A stretch of 64,000 nucleotides of DNA, from assembly GCF_005239095.1 (NCBI RefSeq), contig NZ_SZUA01000003.1, forward strand, positions 186,001 to 250,000, written 5' to 3'. Below, piece after piece: positions 33,774 to 43,622 of this stretch. A program made the translations under genes and the position numbers. The notes under the pieces are model-generated. The model ran no database searches, was not told the DNA's origin, and was given only the letters and a program-made list of their open reading frames with translations. Source of the stretch: Luteimonas gilva. GTDB taxonomy: Bacteria > Pseudomonadota > Gammaproteobacteria > Xanthomonadales > Xanthomonadaceae. How positions within the stretch are numbered: the first letter of the stretch is position 1; each line of letters begins with the position of its first letter.

Positions 33774-35417
33774 TTACATCCGCGACGCCGTCAACGGCTC
33801 GTCCGCCCACTGCCAAGCATCGCGATAGCGCTTCTCGTTCTGTTTGGCCGACTTGACGTCGTCCATCTTGCGCTGCGCCTTCGCCAATCCGTACAGCGAC
33901 CAGCCGTTCTTCGGGTACACGCTCAAGTCCTGCGCGTACGCCTGCACCGCTTCGTTCGCGCGGCCCGCATCCAGCAGCGCGGCGCCCAAGTAAGGCCGCA
34001 CCGGCAGCAGCCAGTCGGCCGGTTCGTTGTAGGCCAATCCGTCTTCGGCCTTGGCGGCGTCGCGCAAGCGCGCGATGCCGGCCTTGCGCTGGCCTTTGGC
34101 GAGGGCGATCTCGCCCTGCAGCATCGGCGCAGCCACGGCCAATACGCGATCGGCGGTGTTCACGGCGCCGAGCAGCACGTTCTTCATGGCCGGATCGGCG
34201 GCGATCTTCTGCAGCGCTTCGAGCTCGGCCTGCGCCTTGGCGCGCTCGCCGCCGCGCGCGTAGGCCATCCCGCGCGCGAAATGCCAGATCGCGCGCGGGT
34301 AGGGCAGGTCGGCGGGCGGATCGGCTTGCGCCAGGATCTCCTTCCATTGCCCGAAGCGCACCTGGGTCAGCAGCGGCGCGGCCAAGTACTGCTGCATGAA
34401 GCTCAAGGTTTCCAATTGCGCCTTGTCGGCGCGCTTGGCCGTTTCCTGCGCCGCATTCAGCGCCAAAGTGCGCGAGCCGTGCAGCGATGCGGTCATCGTC
34501 GCGAAATGCCAGTTGTGCGGCACGTAGCCCAGCGGATACACGCCGTTGGTGCCGCCGCACACCGCGAGGAAGGCCGCATCCGCCGTGCTTGCGGCGAAAT
34601 TGGTCAGCGTGGCGTCGTGGTAGCGGCCGGTGCGGATGTAGATGTGCGCGGGCATGTGCACCAGATGGCCCGATCCCGGCGCCAGCTCCGCCAGCGCATC
34701 GGCGTAGGCCTCGGCGCGCTGCGGCGCGGGCGAGGCTTCGACCGCATGGATGTAGTAGTGCATCGCGCCGATGTGCTTGGGGTCGCGCTCGAGCACGCGC
34801 TCCAGCGTGGACACGATCGTGCGCGTGCGCTCGAGCGGCTTGCCCGACTTGTCCCAGTACGACCACGGCGACAGATCCATCAGCGCTTCGGCGTAGAGCG
34901 TGGCCGCGTCGTCGTCGTCGGGGAAGCGGCGCACCACGTCGGCCATCGCTTCGGCGTAGGCGCGGTCCAGCGGCGCGCGGTCCGCCGGCGGCGATTCGGC
35001 ATAGCGCTTGGACAAGGCTTCGATCAGCGCGCGATCGGCCGGACGCGCGGCGTCCGCGATCAAACGCGCTTCGGCGATCAAGCGCGCGGCGGGCTTCACG
35101 GCTTCGGGCGCCATCGGCATGTTGATGTTCGGCCCCAAGGCCAGCGCTTGCCCCCACAGGCAGATCGCGCATTCGGGGTCCAGCCGTGCCGCTTCGGCGA
35201 AAGCGCGCCCGGCGGCCTCGTGGTTGAAGCCGTAGGTCAGGCGCAGGCCTTGATCGAAATAGCGCTGCGCGGCCGGCACCCCGCTGCCGATGTCGCGGTG
35301 CAGTTCGCCGAAGTTCTCGAACAGCGCGGGCGGCGCACTGGCCGCTTCGCGCGATTCGGGGGCTTTGCAGGTCGTCAGCGAGCCGACGAGGAAGAGCGCT
35401 AGCAAAACGCGGGCCAT
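33774..35417 (-). CDS. TPR-repeat lipoprotein
   Basis: A 547-residue protein. The start at 35417 gives MARVLLALFLVGSLTTC, a signal peptide with a lipobox cysteine at residue 17. The remainder is almost wholly alpha-helical, with tetratricopeptide-like repeats (AAGRAFAEAARLDPECAICL, ALDAGRANEAVQAYAQDLSV region near the C-terminus). Motifs HYYIHAVEASP, HLVHMPAHIYIRTGRYHDA and PHNWHFATMTAS recall a family of large TPR proteins of unknown function in proteobacteria. It is a single-gene unit. The frame is open upstream to 35489, but without a signal. Confidence 0.82.
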   Translation of the reverse strand: MARVLLALFLVGSLTTCKAPESREAASAPPALFENFGELHRDIGSGVPAAQRYFDQGLRLTYGFNHEAAGRAFAEAARLDPECAICLWGQALALGPNINMPMAPEAVKPAARLIAEARLIADAARPADRALIEALSKRYAESPPADRAPLDRAYAEAMADVVRRFPDDDDAATLYAEALMDLSPWSYWDKSGKPLERTRTIVSTLERVLERDPKHIGAMHYYIHAVEASPAPQRAEAYADALAELAPGSGHLVHMPAHIYIRTGRYHDATLTNFAASTADAAFLAVCGGTNGVYPLGYVPHNWHFATMTASLHGSRTLALNAAQETAKRADKAQLETLSFMQQYLAAPLLTQVRFGQWKEILAQADPPADLPYPRAIWHFARGMAYARGGERAKAQAELEALQKIAADPAMKNVLLGAVNTADRVLAVAAPMLQGEIALAKGQRKAGIARLRDAAKAEDGLAYNEPADWLLPVRPYLGAALLDAGRANEAVQAYAQDLSVYPKNGWSLYGLAKAQRKMDDVKSAKQNEKRYRDAWQWADEPLTASRM

Positions 35418-35511
35418 GGCGATCTCAGGTTCGTTGTCCCCCGAGTGTTCCAACGCCGTTTGCGGGGCGGAGCGGACAGCGCCATGCACACGCGGGTAAT
35501 GTGATTAGCGT

Positions 35512-35528
35512 ATACTGGGTACCAGTAT
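35512..35528. promoter_or_regulatory. Probable FrmR operator over a -10 hexamer
   Basis: ATACTGG and CCAGTAT form a perfect 7-bp inverted repeat around GTA. It overlaps TATACT (35511-35516), a near-consensus -10 hexamer reading toward frmR. FrmR/CsoR-family repressors bind such palindromes over promoters of their own operon. The distance to the frmR start (128 bases) is long because a dispersed repeat lies between. Confidence 0.7.
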
Positions 35529-35546
35529 CGGGTGCGGCATGCTTTT

Positions 35547-35634
35547 TTGTGGGAGCGGCTTCAGCCGCGAGCTCTTCCTTCGAATCCCTGCGACCCTGCC
35601 GGAAAGAGCTCGCGGCTGAAGCCGCTCCCACAAA
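35547..35634. repeat. Dispersed palindromic repeat in the frmR leader
   Basis: Same family as 22837 (GGGAGCGGCTTCAGCC with its inverted partner). It lies wholly between the frm operator/promoter and the frmR start codon, so the transcript would begin with this hairpin. Confidence 0.85.
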
Positions 35635-35655
35635 GGCCCGTTCTCTGGAATTCGG

Positions 35656-37060
<1,405 letters not shown>

Positions 37061-37097
37061 GCCCGTTTTCCCGGCGCGCGGCGATCCGCATTTTTCA

Positions 37098-37150
37098 ATG
37101 CATCGGTCTTATCCGCTCGTTTCGCCTTGATCCGTGTCTAGACGCTTTTA
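37098..37150. repeat. Half copy of the GCGGAT/ATCCGTGTCTA repeat between frmA and frmB
   Basis: The segment contains TTATCCGCTCG followed by GATCCGTGTCTAGACGCTTTT, which matches the right half of the long palindromes at 30460 and 60583. The left arm is missing or decayed. Confidence 0.55.
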
Positions 37151-37159
37151 AGGAACGCC

Positions 37160-37990
37160 ATGGAACGCGTAGAGCAACACGCCTGCTTCGGCGGCTCGCA
37201 GGAAGTCTGGTCCCATCGTTCGCGAACGCTGGATTGCGAGATGAAGTTCGCCGTCTACCTGCCGCCGCAGGCGCGGCAGGGACGGCGGCCGGTGCTGTAC
37301 TGGCTGTCGGGCCTGACCTGCAACGAGCACAACTTCATCGTCAAGGCCGGCGCGCAGCGTTACGCGGCCGAGCACGGCGTGATTCTGGTCGCGCCCGATA
37401 CCAGCCCGCGCGGCGCGGACGTGGCGGACGATGCGGACTGGGATCTGGGTCAGGGCGCCGGCTTTTATCTCAACGCGACGCAGGCGCCGTGGTCGAAGCA
37501 TTACCGCATGTACGATTACGCGGCCGAAGAGTTGCCTGCGTTGATCGAGGCGGAATTTCCAGCGTCCGACCGGCGCGCGATCAGCGGCCATTCGATGGGC
37601 GGCCACGGCGCGTTGACGATCGCGCTGAAGAATCCGGGCCGCTACCGCAGCGTGTCCGCGTTCTCGCCGATCGTGGCGCCGTCGCAGGTGCCGTGGGGGA
37701 AGAAAGCGTTCGCGGCCTATCTGGGTGAGGACCGCAACGCCTGGCGCGAATGGGATGCCGCGGCGCTGATCGCGCGCGCGCAGGAGCGGCTGCCGCTGCT
37801 GATCGAGCAAGGCGAGGCCGACGAATTCCTGACGACGCAGCTATGGCCGGAACTGCTGCGCGCGGCCTGCGAGGCGGTCGGCCATCCGATCGATCTGCGC
37901 ATGCGGCTGGGCTACGACCACAGCTATTACTTCATCGCCAGCTTCATCGGCGAGCACGTCGCCTACCATGCCGCGGCATTGGCGGATTGA
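37160..37990 (+). CDS. frmB: S-formylglutathione hydrolase
   Basis: A 276-residue alpha/beta hydrolase (esterase D family) that splits S-formylglutathione into formate and glutathione. The nucleophile motif is [10 protein letters not shown] (Ser145), with [13 protein letters not shown] and SPRGADV upstream. The C-terminal aspartate (GEADEFL) and histidine (GYDHSYYF) complete the triad. It completes the frmRAB pathway. AAGGAACGCC precedes the ATG. Confidence 0.95.
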   Translation: MERVEQHACFGGSQEVWSHRSRTLDCEMKFAVYLPPQARQGRRPVLYWLSGLTCNEHNFIVKAGAQRYAAEHGVILVAPDTSPRGADVADDADWDLGQGAGFYLNATQAPWSKHYRMYDYAAEELPALIEAEFPASDRRAISGHSMGGHGALTIALKNPGRYRSVSAFSPIVAPSQVPWGKKAFAAYLGEDRNAWREWDAAALIARAQERLPLLIEQGEADEFLTTQLWPELLRAACEAVGHPIDLRMRLGYDHSYYFIASFIGEHVAYHAAALAD

Positions 37991-37992
37991 TC

Positions 37993-38110
37993 CCTTCTCC
38001 CATTGGGAGAAGGTGCCCGAAGGGCGGATGAGGGTTCGGAGAAGCGGCGCGATCTGAAATAACGGCGCTTCGCCGAACCCTCACCCCAACCCTCTCCCAA
38101 TGGGAGAGGG
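37993..38110. repeat. CCTTCTCCCATTGGGAGAAGG / CCCTCTCCC repeat pair
   Basis: Two hairpins, CCTTCTCCCATTGGGAGAAG at the left and CCCTCTCCCAATGGGAGAGG at the right, enclose an inverted pair GAGGGTTCGG / CCGAACCCTC. It sits between the convergent frmB and TPR genes. A copy with the same layout is at 59119-59234. Confidence 0.8.
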
Positions 38111-38112
38111 GG

Positions 38113-38877
38113 TCAAGAAACAAGGGGCCCCGCCAGCGACTTCTGCAGCCGTTGCAGCCGCCCGACCCATTCCTTGTTCATCGACCGCGAATACGAAGGC
38201 AGCCGCTTGGCCTCGCGCAGCGAGCGCTCGCACAGCTCGAGCGCGCGGTCGCGTTCGCCCCAGCCCGCCAGGATCTCGGCGTAGCGGGCGCGCGGTTCGT
38301 AGCCGGCGTAGTAGCCGATCAACGTTTCGAACTCTTCTTCTGCTTGATTGCGTTCGTCCAGCGCGGCGACGGCGCGGGCGTAGATCAGATGGCCCTCGGA
38401 CGAGCGGAAGTCGGGTTTGCGCGCGATCAGTTCGTCGAGCAGCTTGCGCGCTTCGGCGGGATGTCCGCCTTCGAGGTAGGCGCGGGCCAGGCCGACCTGG
38501 ATCGCGGGGTCGTCCTTGTGCACGCTGCGCAACGCCGCCTGGTAGTGCGGAATCGCCTCGGAAGCGCGGCCGGCGGCGACGAAGGCTTCCGCCAGCCGCA
38601 TTCGGTTCTGCGCATTGGCGGAGGTTTCGACCGCATCGAGCGCTTCGCGCAGTTCGCGGCTCGGATCCAGCGCGCGCTTGACGCCGCCGACCAACTGCCG
38701 GCCCTGGCGCGTGTGGCGCATCTCCGGCAACCAGATGCCGATCGCATAGACCAGACTGCCGATGCCGGGAAACGCGAACAATATGAACAGCCAGTAGCGG
38801 TCCTGGCCGGTGCGCACGGCGTGCATGGCGAAGAACGCCGCGATGACGACGTGCAGGCCTAATCCTGCGATGGGCAT
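38113..38877 (-). CDS. Membrane-anchored TPR protein
   Basis: A 254-residue protein with two N-terminal membrane helices (about 4-20 and 27-50, MPIAGLGLHVVIAAFFAMH and YWLFILFAFPGIGSLVYAIG). A TPR-like helical domain follows: AQNRMRLAEAFVAAGRASEA, AIQVGLARAYLEGGHPAEAR and YAEILAGWGERDRALEL. The layout resembles cell-envelope TPR adaptor proteins of xanthomonads. The partner is unknown. It has no close neighbour on the same strand. Confidence 0.78.
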   Translation of the reverse strand: MPIAGLGLHVVIAAFFAMHAVRTGQDRYWLFILFAFPGIGSLVYAIGIWLPEMRHTRQGRQLVGGVKRALDPSRELREALDAVETSANAQNRMRLAEAFVAAGRASEAIPHYQAALRSVHKDDPAIQVGLARAYLEGGHPAEARKLLDELIARKPDFRSSEGHLIYARAVAALDERNQAEEEFETLIGYYAGYEPRARYAEILAGWGERDRALELCERSLREAKRLPSYSRSMNKEWVGRLQRLQKSLAGPLVS

Positions 38878-38963
38878 GGCGAGCTCCCCAGCTGCGACCG
38901 CGATCAGTTTGCCGATTTCGGGCAGCGTGCGCCACCGCGGCCTCGGCGGCGTCCGCGGCTTTC

Positions 38964-39040
38964 GTAGAGTCGAGCCTGCTCGACTACTTTTGCATTTTGG
39001 CCGCAGCGCCGAGGGAGAGCAGTCGCAGGCTCGACTCTAC
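38964..39040. repeat. Dispersed palindromic repeat (GTAGAGTCGAGCCTGCTCGAC family)
   Basis: Left arm GTAGAGTCGAGCCTGCTCGA and right arm TCGCAGGCTCGACTCTAC match the copy at 27918; one arm has lost a few bases. It ends five bases from the stop codon of the next gene. Confidence 0.85.
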
Positions 39041-39044
39041 GAAA

Positions 39045-39737
39045 TCAAAAGCCGGGCGCAGGGGCCAGGGCGTAATCGGTGTAAGCGAAACGATCGTCGC
39101 GCAAGACGGTTTCGCCGCGTTCGAGCGCGATCGGCTGCGAGAACATCGGGCCGGCGCGCACGCAGGTGTGGAATTCGCCGTTCTCGCCGCAGGGGTCGCA
39201 TCCGGGCGGCAACTCGCGCAGCAGGCCCGCGTCGAACTCGCGGCCGGCGAAGACCGGGTCGAGCTGTCGCGTGTCGACGCAGCACAGCGAAGCGCGCAGG
39301 CCGCCGGCGATCATCTCTAGCGCCAGCGCCGCGGTGTCCGTTCCGAACAACGGCGTGAGCACTTGCCAACCGATCGCCGCGCAACGCTGCTCCCGATAGG
39401 CGCGGATGTCTTCCAAGAACAAATCGCCGAACGCCGCGGTACGCAGTCCCGGCCAGCGTCCGCCGGCTTCGGCCAAGGCGCACGCCATGGCCGTTTCGTA
39501 TTGCGCGTTGGCGCATTGCGCCGGGATTTCCGCTTCGATCAGCGGCAGCTCCGCGGCGGCCGCCTGCGCGTGCAGCACGTCGCGGCGGATCCCCTGCATC
39601 GACACGCGCTGGTATTCGGCGGTGACGGTGGTCAACAGGCCGACCACCTCGACGTCGTCGCGCCGGCGCAGCGCATGCAGCGTCCAGGCCGCGTCTTTGC
39701 CGCCGCTCCAGGCCAACAGTACGGGTTCGCGGGCCAA
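39045..39737 (-). CDS. Dph6-related ATP pyrophosphatase (PP-loop protein)
   Basis: A 230-residue protein with the PP-loop LLAWSGGKDAAWTL at residues 7-20, the N-type ATP pyrophosphatase signature. Other family features are MQGIRRDVL, AFGDLFLEDIR and, near the C-terminus, CGENGEFHTCV, which is characteristic of the diphthine-ammonia ligase (Dph6) group. Bacteria have no diphthamide, so the substrate must be different. It has the adjacent hypothetical gene at 39819 upstream on the same strand. Confidence 0.85.
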   Translation of the reverse strand: MAREPVLLAWSGGKDAAWTLHALRRRDDVEVVGLLTTVTAEYQRVSMQGIRRDVLHAQAAAAELPLIEAEIPAQCANAQYETAMACALAEAGGRWPGLRTAAFGDLFLEDIRAYREQRCAAIGWQVLTPLFGTDTAALALEMIAGGLRASLCCVDTRQLDPVFAGREFDAGLLRELPPGCDPCGENGEFHTCVRAGPMFSQPIALERGETVLRDDRFAYTDYALAPAPGF

Positions 39738-39772
39738 GCGGGCGGCAACGAAGCTTAGGAGGCGGTTACGTC

Positions 39773-39838
39773 GCCGAGGCCGCGTTTACGCGGCCGATAC
39801 GTCGCGCCGAGGTCGCATTCAAGCGGCCGATACATCGC
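39773..39838. repeat. 33-bp tandem duplication across a stop codon
   Basis: Two direct 33-base units (39773-39805 and 39806-39838) differ at a few positions, and a partial third unit (ACGTCGC) precedes them. The right-hand unit contains the TGA stop of the gene at 39819; the left unit lies just after it and carries TAA at the corresponding place. Confidence 0.75.
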
Positions 39839-40160
39839 GCAATTCCCAGGCGCTGCCGGCGAGCAGGCGCAGGCGGTGCTTGAACACGGCGCCCGGGATC
39901 GAGGTGGTCGCGATCAGATCGATGTGCAGATCGTCCTGCTGGCCGGTCACGATCGCGCTGGGATCGGTGGCGCCGAGGCCGGGATCGACGCCGTCGGGAT
40001 CGTCCTGCGCCGCGCGCCAGCGTTCGAACAGGCGGTCGTTGCGCAGCGCGTCCTGCAGTTCCGAGGCGAAACCTTCGGCGCTGTGCGAAACGAACGAGAA
40101 ATCCTTGCCGCCGCGCGCCTTTTCGGGGTCGGGCAGACTGATGTAGTAACGAGCGGCCAT
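39819..40160 (-). CDS. Hypothetical protein
   Basis: A 113-residue soluble protein (MAARYYISLPDPEKARGGKD...) that I do not recognise. It is acidic in the middle (AAQDDPDGVDPGLGATDPS) and has no signal or membrane segment. The start at 40160 is preceded by AGGAGGTGGCGC on the coding strand, a strong ribosome site; an in-frame ATG nine codons upstream lies before that site. The last codons and the stop are inside a 33-bp tandem duplication, so the C-terminus may have been changed recently. Confidence 0.7.
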   Translation of the reverse strand: MAARYYISLPDPEKARGGKDFSFVSHSAEGFASELQDALRNDRLFERWRAAQDDPDGVDPGLGATDPSAIVTGQQDDLHIDLIATTSIPGAVFKHRLRLLAGSAWELRDVSAA

Positions 40161-40223
40161 GCGCCACCTCCTTGTCGTGAGGCGCACAATCTAGCCGATG
40201 CGCGTTAGCGCCGCGTTATCGCC

Positions 40224-41168
40224 TCAGGCATCGAACTTGCGTTCTTCCGCCGCGAAGCCGACCACCACCGCGCCTTTGCCGACGTTGACCATGCCGGTCA
40301 GGCTCATCACGCTCTCGAACACTTCCACGTTGTGCTCGGCGCAGGTCTCGCGCAGTTGCGCATAGCCGGGCAGGGCGCGCATTTCGTCCAGCTCGCCGCC
40401 GTAGCACAGCGTCAACGTCGGCGTCATCAAGCCGTCGCGGACGCGATTGCCGGCGAATTCGAACATCTTCTGCGCCGCAGGCTCGAAGCCCTTGATCTTG
40501 GCGACCGGGCCGGTCTCGCCGCGATAGCCGTGCAGCACCGGCTTGATGTCCAGCGTGGTGCCCAGCGCCGCGCTGAGCAGGCCCACGCTGCGGTCGCCCT
40601 TCATCCGCGCGCGGGTGCGCAAGTAGTACAGGTCGCGCGGAATCAGATAGCCGTGGGTATGCAGCGCCAGGTGTTCCAGCCGCGCGCGGATCTTGGCGGC
40701 GCCTTCGCCGGCGTCGCGCAGCCGCACCGCTTCCACCGGCAGGATGCCCTGCGCGCAAAACAGGTTCTGGGTGTCGATTACGCGCAGGTTGAACGGCGTG
40801 TCCTTGCCGGCAGCCGCGCGGATCGTGCGGTAGTCGTTGAGGATGGCGAAGCTGGCCTGCTGGGCGTTGTCGAAGATCGGGCTGCGCGTCTTGGTGATGG
40901 TCATGCAGAACACGTAGTCGTAATCGATGACCAGGCGCTGCAGGAACAGGTCGCGGATCTGTTCGACCGTGAACGGCACCGTCTCCGCGTTGGCGCCGCG
41001 TTCGGCGACGTGCGAGCGCAGGAAATCCAGGGTCGCGCGCTGGTCGCGGTAGTCGATCTGCTCGGCGTCGCCGATCTTGACCGTGATCGGCAGGATGTCG
41101 ACGCCGTTGGCTTCCAAGTATTCCTTGGGCAGGTCGCAGGCCGAGTCGACGACGAGTCCGATGCGCAT
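40224..41168 (-). CDS. DegV-family fatty-acid-binding protein
   Basis: A 314-residue protein. It begins MRIGLVVDSACDLPKEYLE, the DegV start motif, and has the phosphate/carboxylate-contacting FCMTITKTRSP, corresponding to the conserved serine/threonine stretch that holds the lipid head group. In Firmicutes DegV-family (FakB) proteins present fatty acids to a kinase; no fakA-like gene is in the window, so the role here is open. It is a single-gene unit. Confidence 0.85.
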   Translation of the reverse strand: MRIGLVVDSACDLPKEYLEANGVDILPITVKIGDAEQIDYRDQRATLDFLRSHVAERGANAETVPFTVEQIRDLFLQRLVIDYDYVFCMTITKTRSPIFDNAQQASFAILNDYRTIRAAAGKDTPFNLRVIDTQNLFCAQGILPVEAVRLRDAGEGAAKIRARLEHLALHTHGYLIPRDLYYLRTRARMKGDRSVGLLSAALGTTLDIKPVLHGYRGETGPVAKIKGFEPAAQKMFEFAGNRVRDGLMTPTLTLCYGGELDEMRALPGYAQLRETCAEHNVEVFESVMSLTGMVNVGKGAVVVGFAAEERKFDA

Positions 41169-41240
41169 GGGCGGAAGTCCGGTGAAGAGGCGCGAAATTA
41201 GCAGATATCGTCACACTTCCGGTGCTGCGCTGCGGCGAAG

Positions 41241-41861
41241 TCAGATCCGGCGGATGCCGACCGGCAGGGAGTCGACCCGGCGCATTTCCGGGTCTTGCAG
41301 CAAACCGGGATCGGCCAGCGCCTGCAGCGCGAATTCGTGGACGTCGTTGCCCCAGAACAGGGTTTCGCCGATGGCCAGGGTGGGCACGCCGAACACGCCG
41401 GCGGCCAATGCCGCGTCGGTGTTGGCGCGCAGCGCTTGCTTGACCGCTTCGCCGCCCAGCGCTTCGGCCGCCACGCCCAAGCGGTCCAGCAGCGGCTGCA
41501 GGGCTTCGACGCTGTCGCCGGCCAGGCCTTGGCCCCAGATCCAGTCGTAGATCGCGTCGATCGCCTCGGGCGTCGTGCCCGCGGCGATGCACAGCCGCAG
41601 CGCCGGGATCGGATTGAACGGATGCGCCGGCGGCGCGCGCAGCGGGACGCCTTCGCGCCGCGCCTGCCACAGCACGTGGCGATAGGTGAACTCGCGCTTG
41701 CCCGGAATTTCGGCGGGGCCTTTCTGGCCGTGCGCGTTGAGGACGGCCGCGAACAGGATCGGCACCGCTTCGACCGGCCGCTCCCGCATCAGCGGTTTCA
41801 CCTTCTGCCAATGCAGATAAGCGAACGGCGAGATGAAATCGAAATACCAGGCGATGCGCAT
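41241..41861 (-). CDS. 2-hydroxychromene-2-carboxylate isomerase-like (DsbA-fold)
   Basis: A 206-residue protein of the HCCA isomerase / kappa-class glutathione transferase-like family. It starts MRIAWYFDFISPFAYL, where the serine at the SPF site takes the place of the DsbA cysteine. It also has FGVPTLAIGETLFWGND, the conserved cis-proline and C-terminal motif. Such enzymes use glutathione. The true substrate is unknown, because no naphthalene pathway is near. It lies nine bases downstream of the DUF1761 gene and is probably cotranscribed with it. Confidence 0.88.
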   Translation of the reverse strand: MRIAWYFDFISPFAYLHWQKVKPLMRERPVEAVPILFAAVLNAHGQKGPAEIPGKREFTYRHVLWQARREGVPLRAPPAHPFNPIPALRLCIAAGTTPEAIDAIYDWIWGQGLAGDSVEALQPLLDRLGVAAEALGGEAVKQALRANTDAALAAGVFGVPTLAIGETLFWGNDVHEFALQALADPGLLQDPEMRRVDSLPVGIRRI

Positions 41862-41869
41862 GGGCGGGC

Positions 41870-42262
41870 TCAGTGCCAAAGGCCCAGGATCAGCCCGTAC
41901 AGCGCGAACTGCAAGGTGTGGTAGCCGCCGTCGATCAGCCACAGCTTCAGCGAACGCCCGGCGAACAGGTAATTGATGCCGAAGCTCGCCCCGACCCAGC
42001 ACAAGCCCGCCGCCACGCCGGCGCCGACGGCGAAACCCAGGGCGGGTTTCGGACCGAGGAACATCGCGAACACCGCGGCGGCGATCAAGCTCAGTGCGAA
42101 CGCGCCGCCGAACACTTTCGCCCGATGGCCGTTGGGTTTGTCCGGATCGACGCCGGCCTCGCGGCACCAGGCGCGCTTGAACAAGGGCCCGTACCAAATC
42201 CCGCCCAGCAGGAATGACGATGCGGCCGCGACCAGCACGGCCCAGTGATTGATGCTTTCCAT
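41870..42262 (-). CDS. DUF1761-family membrane protein
   Basis: A 130-residue protein with four hydrophobic helices. The opening INHWAVLVAAASSFLLGGIW followed by YGPLFKRAW is the signature of DUF1761. The function of the family is unknown. It is followed by the isomerase gene after nine bases. Confidence 0.85.
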   Translation of the reverse strand: MESINHWAVLVAAASSFLLGGIWYGPLFKRAWCREAGVDPDKPNGHRAKVFGGAFALSLIAAAVFAMFLGPKPALGFAVGAGVAAGLCWVGASFGINYLFAGRSLKLWLIDGGYHTLQFALYGLILGLWH

Positions 42263-42289
42263 CTCCGCCTCCCGTTCGCGCTTGTCCCC

Positions 42290-42324
42290 GCGCGCAAGCT
42301 TACGCCTGCGCGCGAGGGGGAAGC
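42290..42324. other. Imperfect GC hairpin between genes
   Basis: CCCCGCGCGCA and TGCGCGCGAGGGG pair with one bulge around AGCTTACGCC, in the 70-base space between the amidohydrolase stop codon and the downstream DUF1761 start. There is no T tract. Confidence 0.4.
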
Positions 42325-42332
42325 GGGCCGCG

Positions 42333-43622
42333 TCAGCGCACGGGCGCCGGATACGCGCGCGGCAGTCCGCGGGTTTCGGACGGCGGATCGGCGCGCAGAT
42401 AGCGGTCGCGCAATTCGGTCTGGCGGCTGCGCATCGGCATCGCCCGGCCGCCCAGCCACACTTGCTGGGCCAGCGTGCTGACTTCGAGCGGATCGCCGTC
42501 CCACAGCACCAGATCGGCGGTCTTGCCCGGCGCGATGCTGCCGATCCGGTCGCCGACGCCCAGCGCGTCGGCCGGCACGCGGGTCAATCCGGCCAAACCG
42601 TCTTCCCAAGGCAAACCGTTGGCGACGGCGTTGCCGGCCAACTGGCGCAATTTGCGCGCTTGGTGCGAATCGCCCAGCGAGAACGAGACCGCGACGCCGG
42701 CCTTGCGCAAGCGCGCGGCGTTTTCCAGGGTCGCGTCGATCTGGTCGAAGTCCGACGGCAGATTGGCGAGCGCATCGACGAACACCGGCACGTTCGCCGC
42801 GGCCAGTTCCGGCGCCAGCTTCCAGGCTTCCGCGCCGCCGGCGATGGCGATGCGCACGCCGTGGCGTTTGGACCAGCGCAGCAGCTGGCGGATGTCGGCG
42901 GCGCGATGGATGCCGACCACGACGCGCCCGCCGCCGTCGATGTAGCGCGCCAGCGCGGTGCGGCCGGCGGGCGTCAGCATCGCCATGTGCGAACCGGCCG
43001 GAATGCGTCCGCGCACTTCGTCGATGAACTGGTCCAGCAGCATCCACTGCGCCGCGCGCGTGCTGCCGGTCAGGTTGGCGCCGTCGCTGCCCAATTGCAC
43101 GAACAGCACGCGCGGGCCGATCGGGTCGGGGCTGCCGTCCAGGCGCATCACCGCGCCTTGTCCGCCGACGATCGAACCGCCGGCGGTGCTGCCCGCGCCG
43201 AGCAGGGTGAAGCCGATGCCTTCCACCCGCGCCACCGGCAGCAGCACCGAGTCGGGGTTGTAGGCCAGGGTCGCGTCGAATTCGGGACGCACCACCATGT
43301 CTTTCGCGTTCTGTCCGAGCGCGAGCGAGCTGTCGGTGGTGGCGTCTTCGCCCGACACTTCGTCGATGCCGATTTCGCTGATGCCGCCGAACAACGCCGG
43401 CGTCAGCGGCCGGCCTTGCGCGTCGATGCTCTGCACGCCCGCCGCCGCCAGACCGTTGCCGACCGCGGCGATCTTGCCGCCGCGGACCAGCACGTCGGCG
43501 TTATTCAGCGTACCGCGCGACGTGGCGGTGTGGACGGTGGCGTTGCGGATCAGCAGGTCTTGGGCGAAGGCTTGGGATGCAGCAAGCATCAGGATCGCAG
43601 CGAGCGTTCCTTTACCCGTCAT
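42333..43622 (-). CDS. Secreted amidohydrolase-like protein lacking the HxH metal motif
   Basis: A 429-residue protein. The start at 43622 gives a signal peptide (MTGKGTLAAILMLAASQAFA). It has the amidohydrolase frame: an N-terminal beta-sandwich (LLIRNATVHTATSRGTLNNA), a metal-dependent-hydrolase barrel and a C-terminal GSIAPGKTADLVLWDGDPL. Where active members have an HxH after the first strand, this one reads LTPALFGGISEIGID, so a key metal site is missing. It lies directly downstream of a full amidohydrolase gene (43763) and may be a regulatory or structural partner. The start codon lies inside a dispersed repeat; an internal ATG at 43589 would leave almost no signal peptide. Confidence 0.82.
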   Translation of the reverse strand: MTGKGTLAAILMLAASQAFAQDLLIRNATVHTATSRGTLNNADVLVRGGKIAAVGNGLAAAGVQSIDAQGRPLTPALFGGISEIGIDEVSGEDATTDSSLALGQNAKDMVVRPEFDATLAYNPDSVLLPVARVEGIGFTLLGAGSTAGGSIVGGQGAVMRLDGSPDPIGPRVLFVQLGSDGANLTGSTRAAQWMLLDQFIDEVRGRIPAGSHMAMLTPAGRTALARYIDGGGRVVVGIHRAADIRQLLRWSKRHGVRIAIAGGAEAWKLAPELAAANVPVFVDALANLPSDFDQIDATLENAARLRKAGVAVSFSLGDSHQARKLRQLAGNAVANGLPWEDGLAGLTRVPADALGVGDRIGSIAPGKTADLVLWDGDPLEVSTLAQQVWLGGRAMPMRSRQTELRDRYLRADPPSETRGLPRAYPAPVR

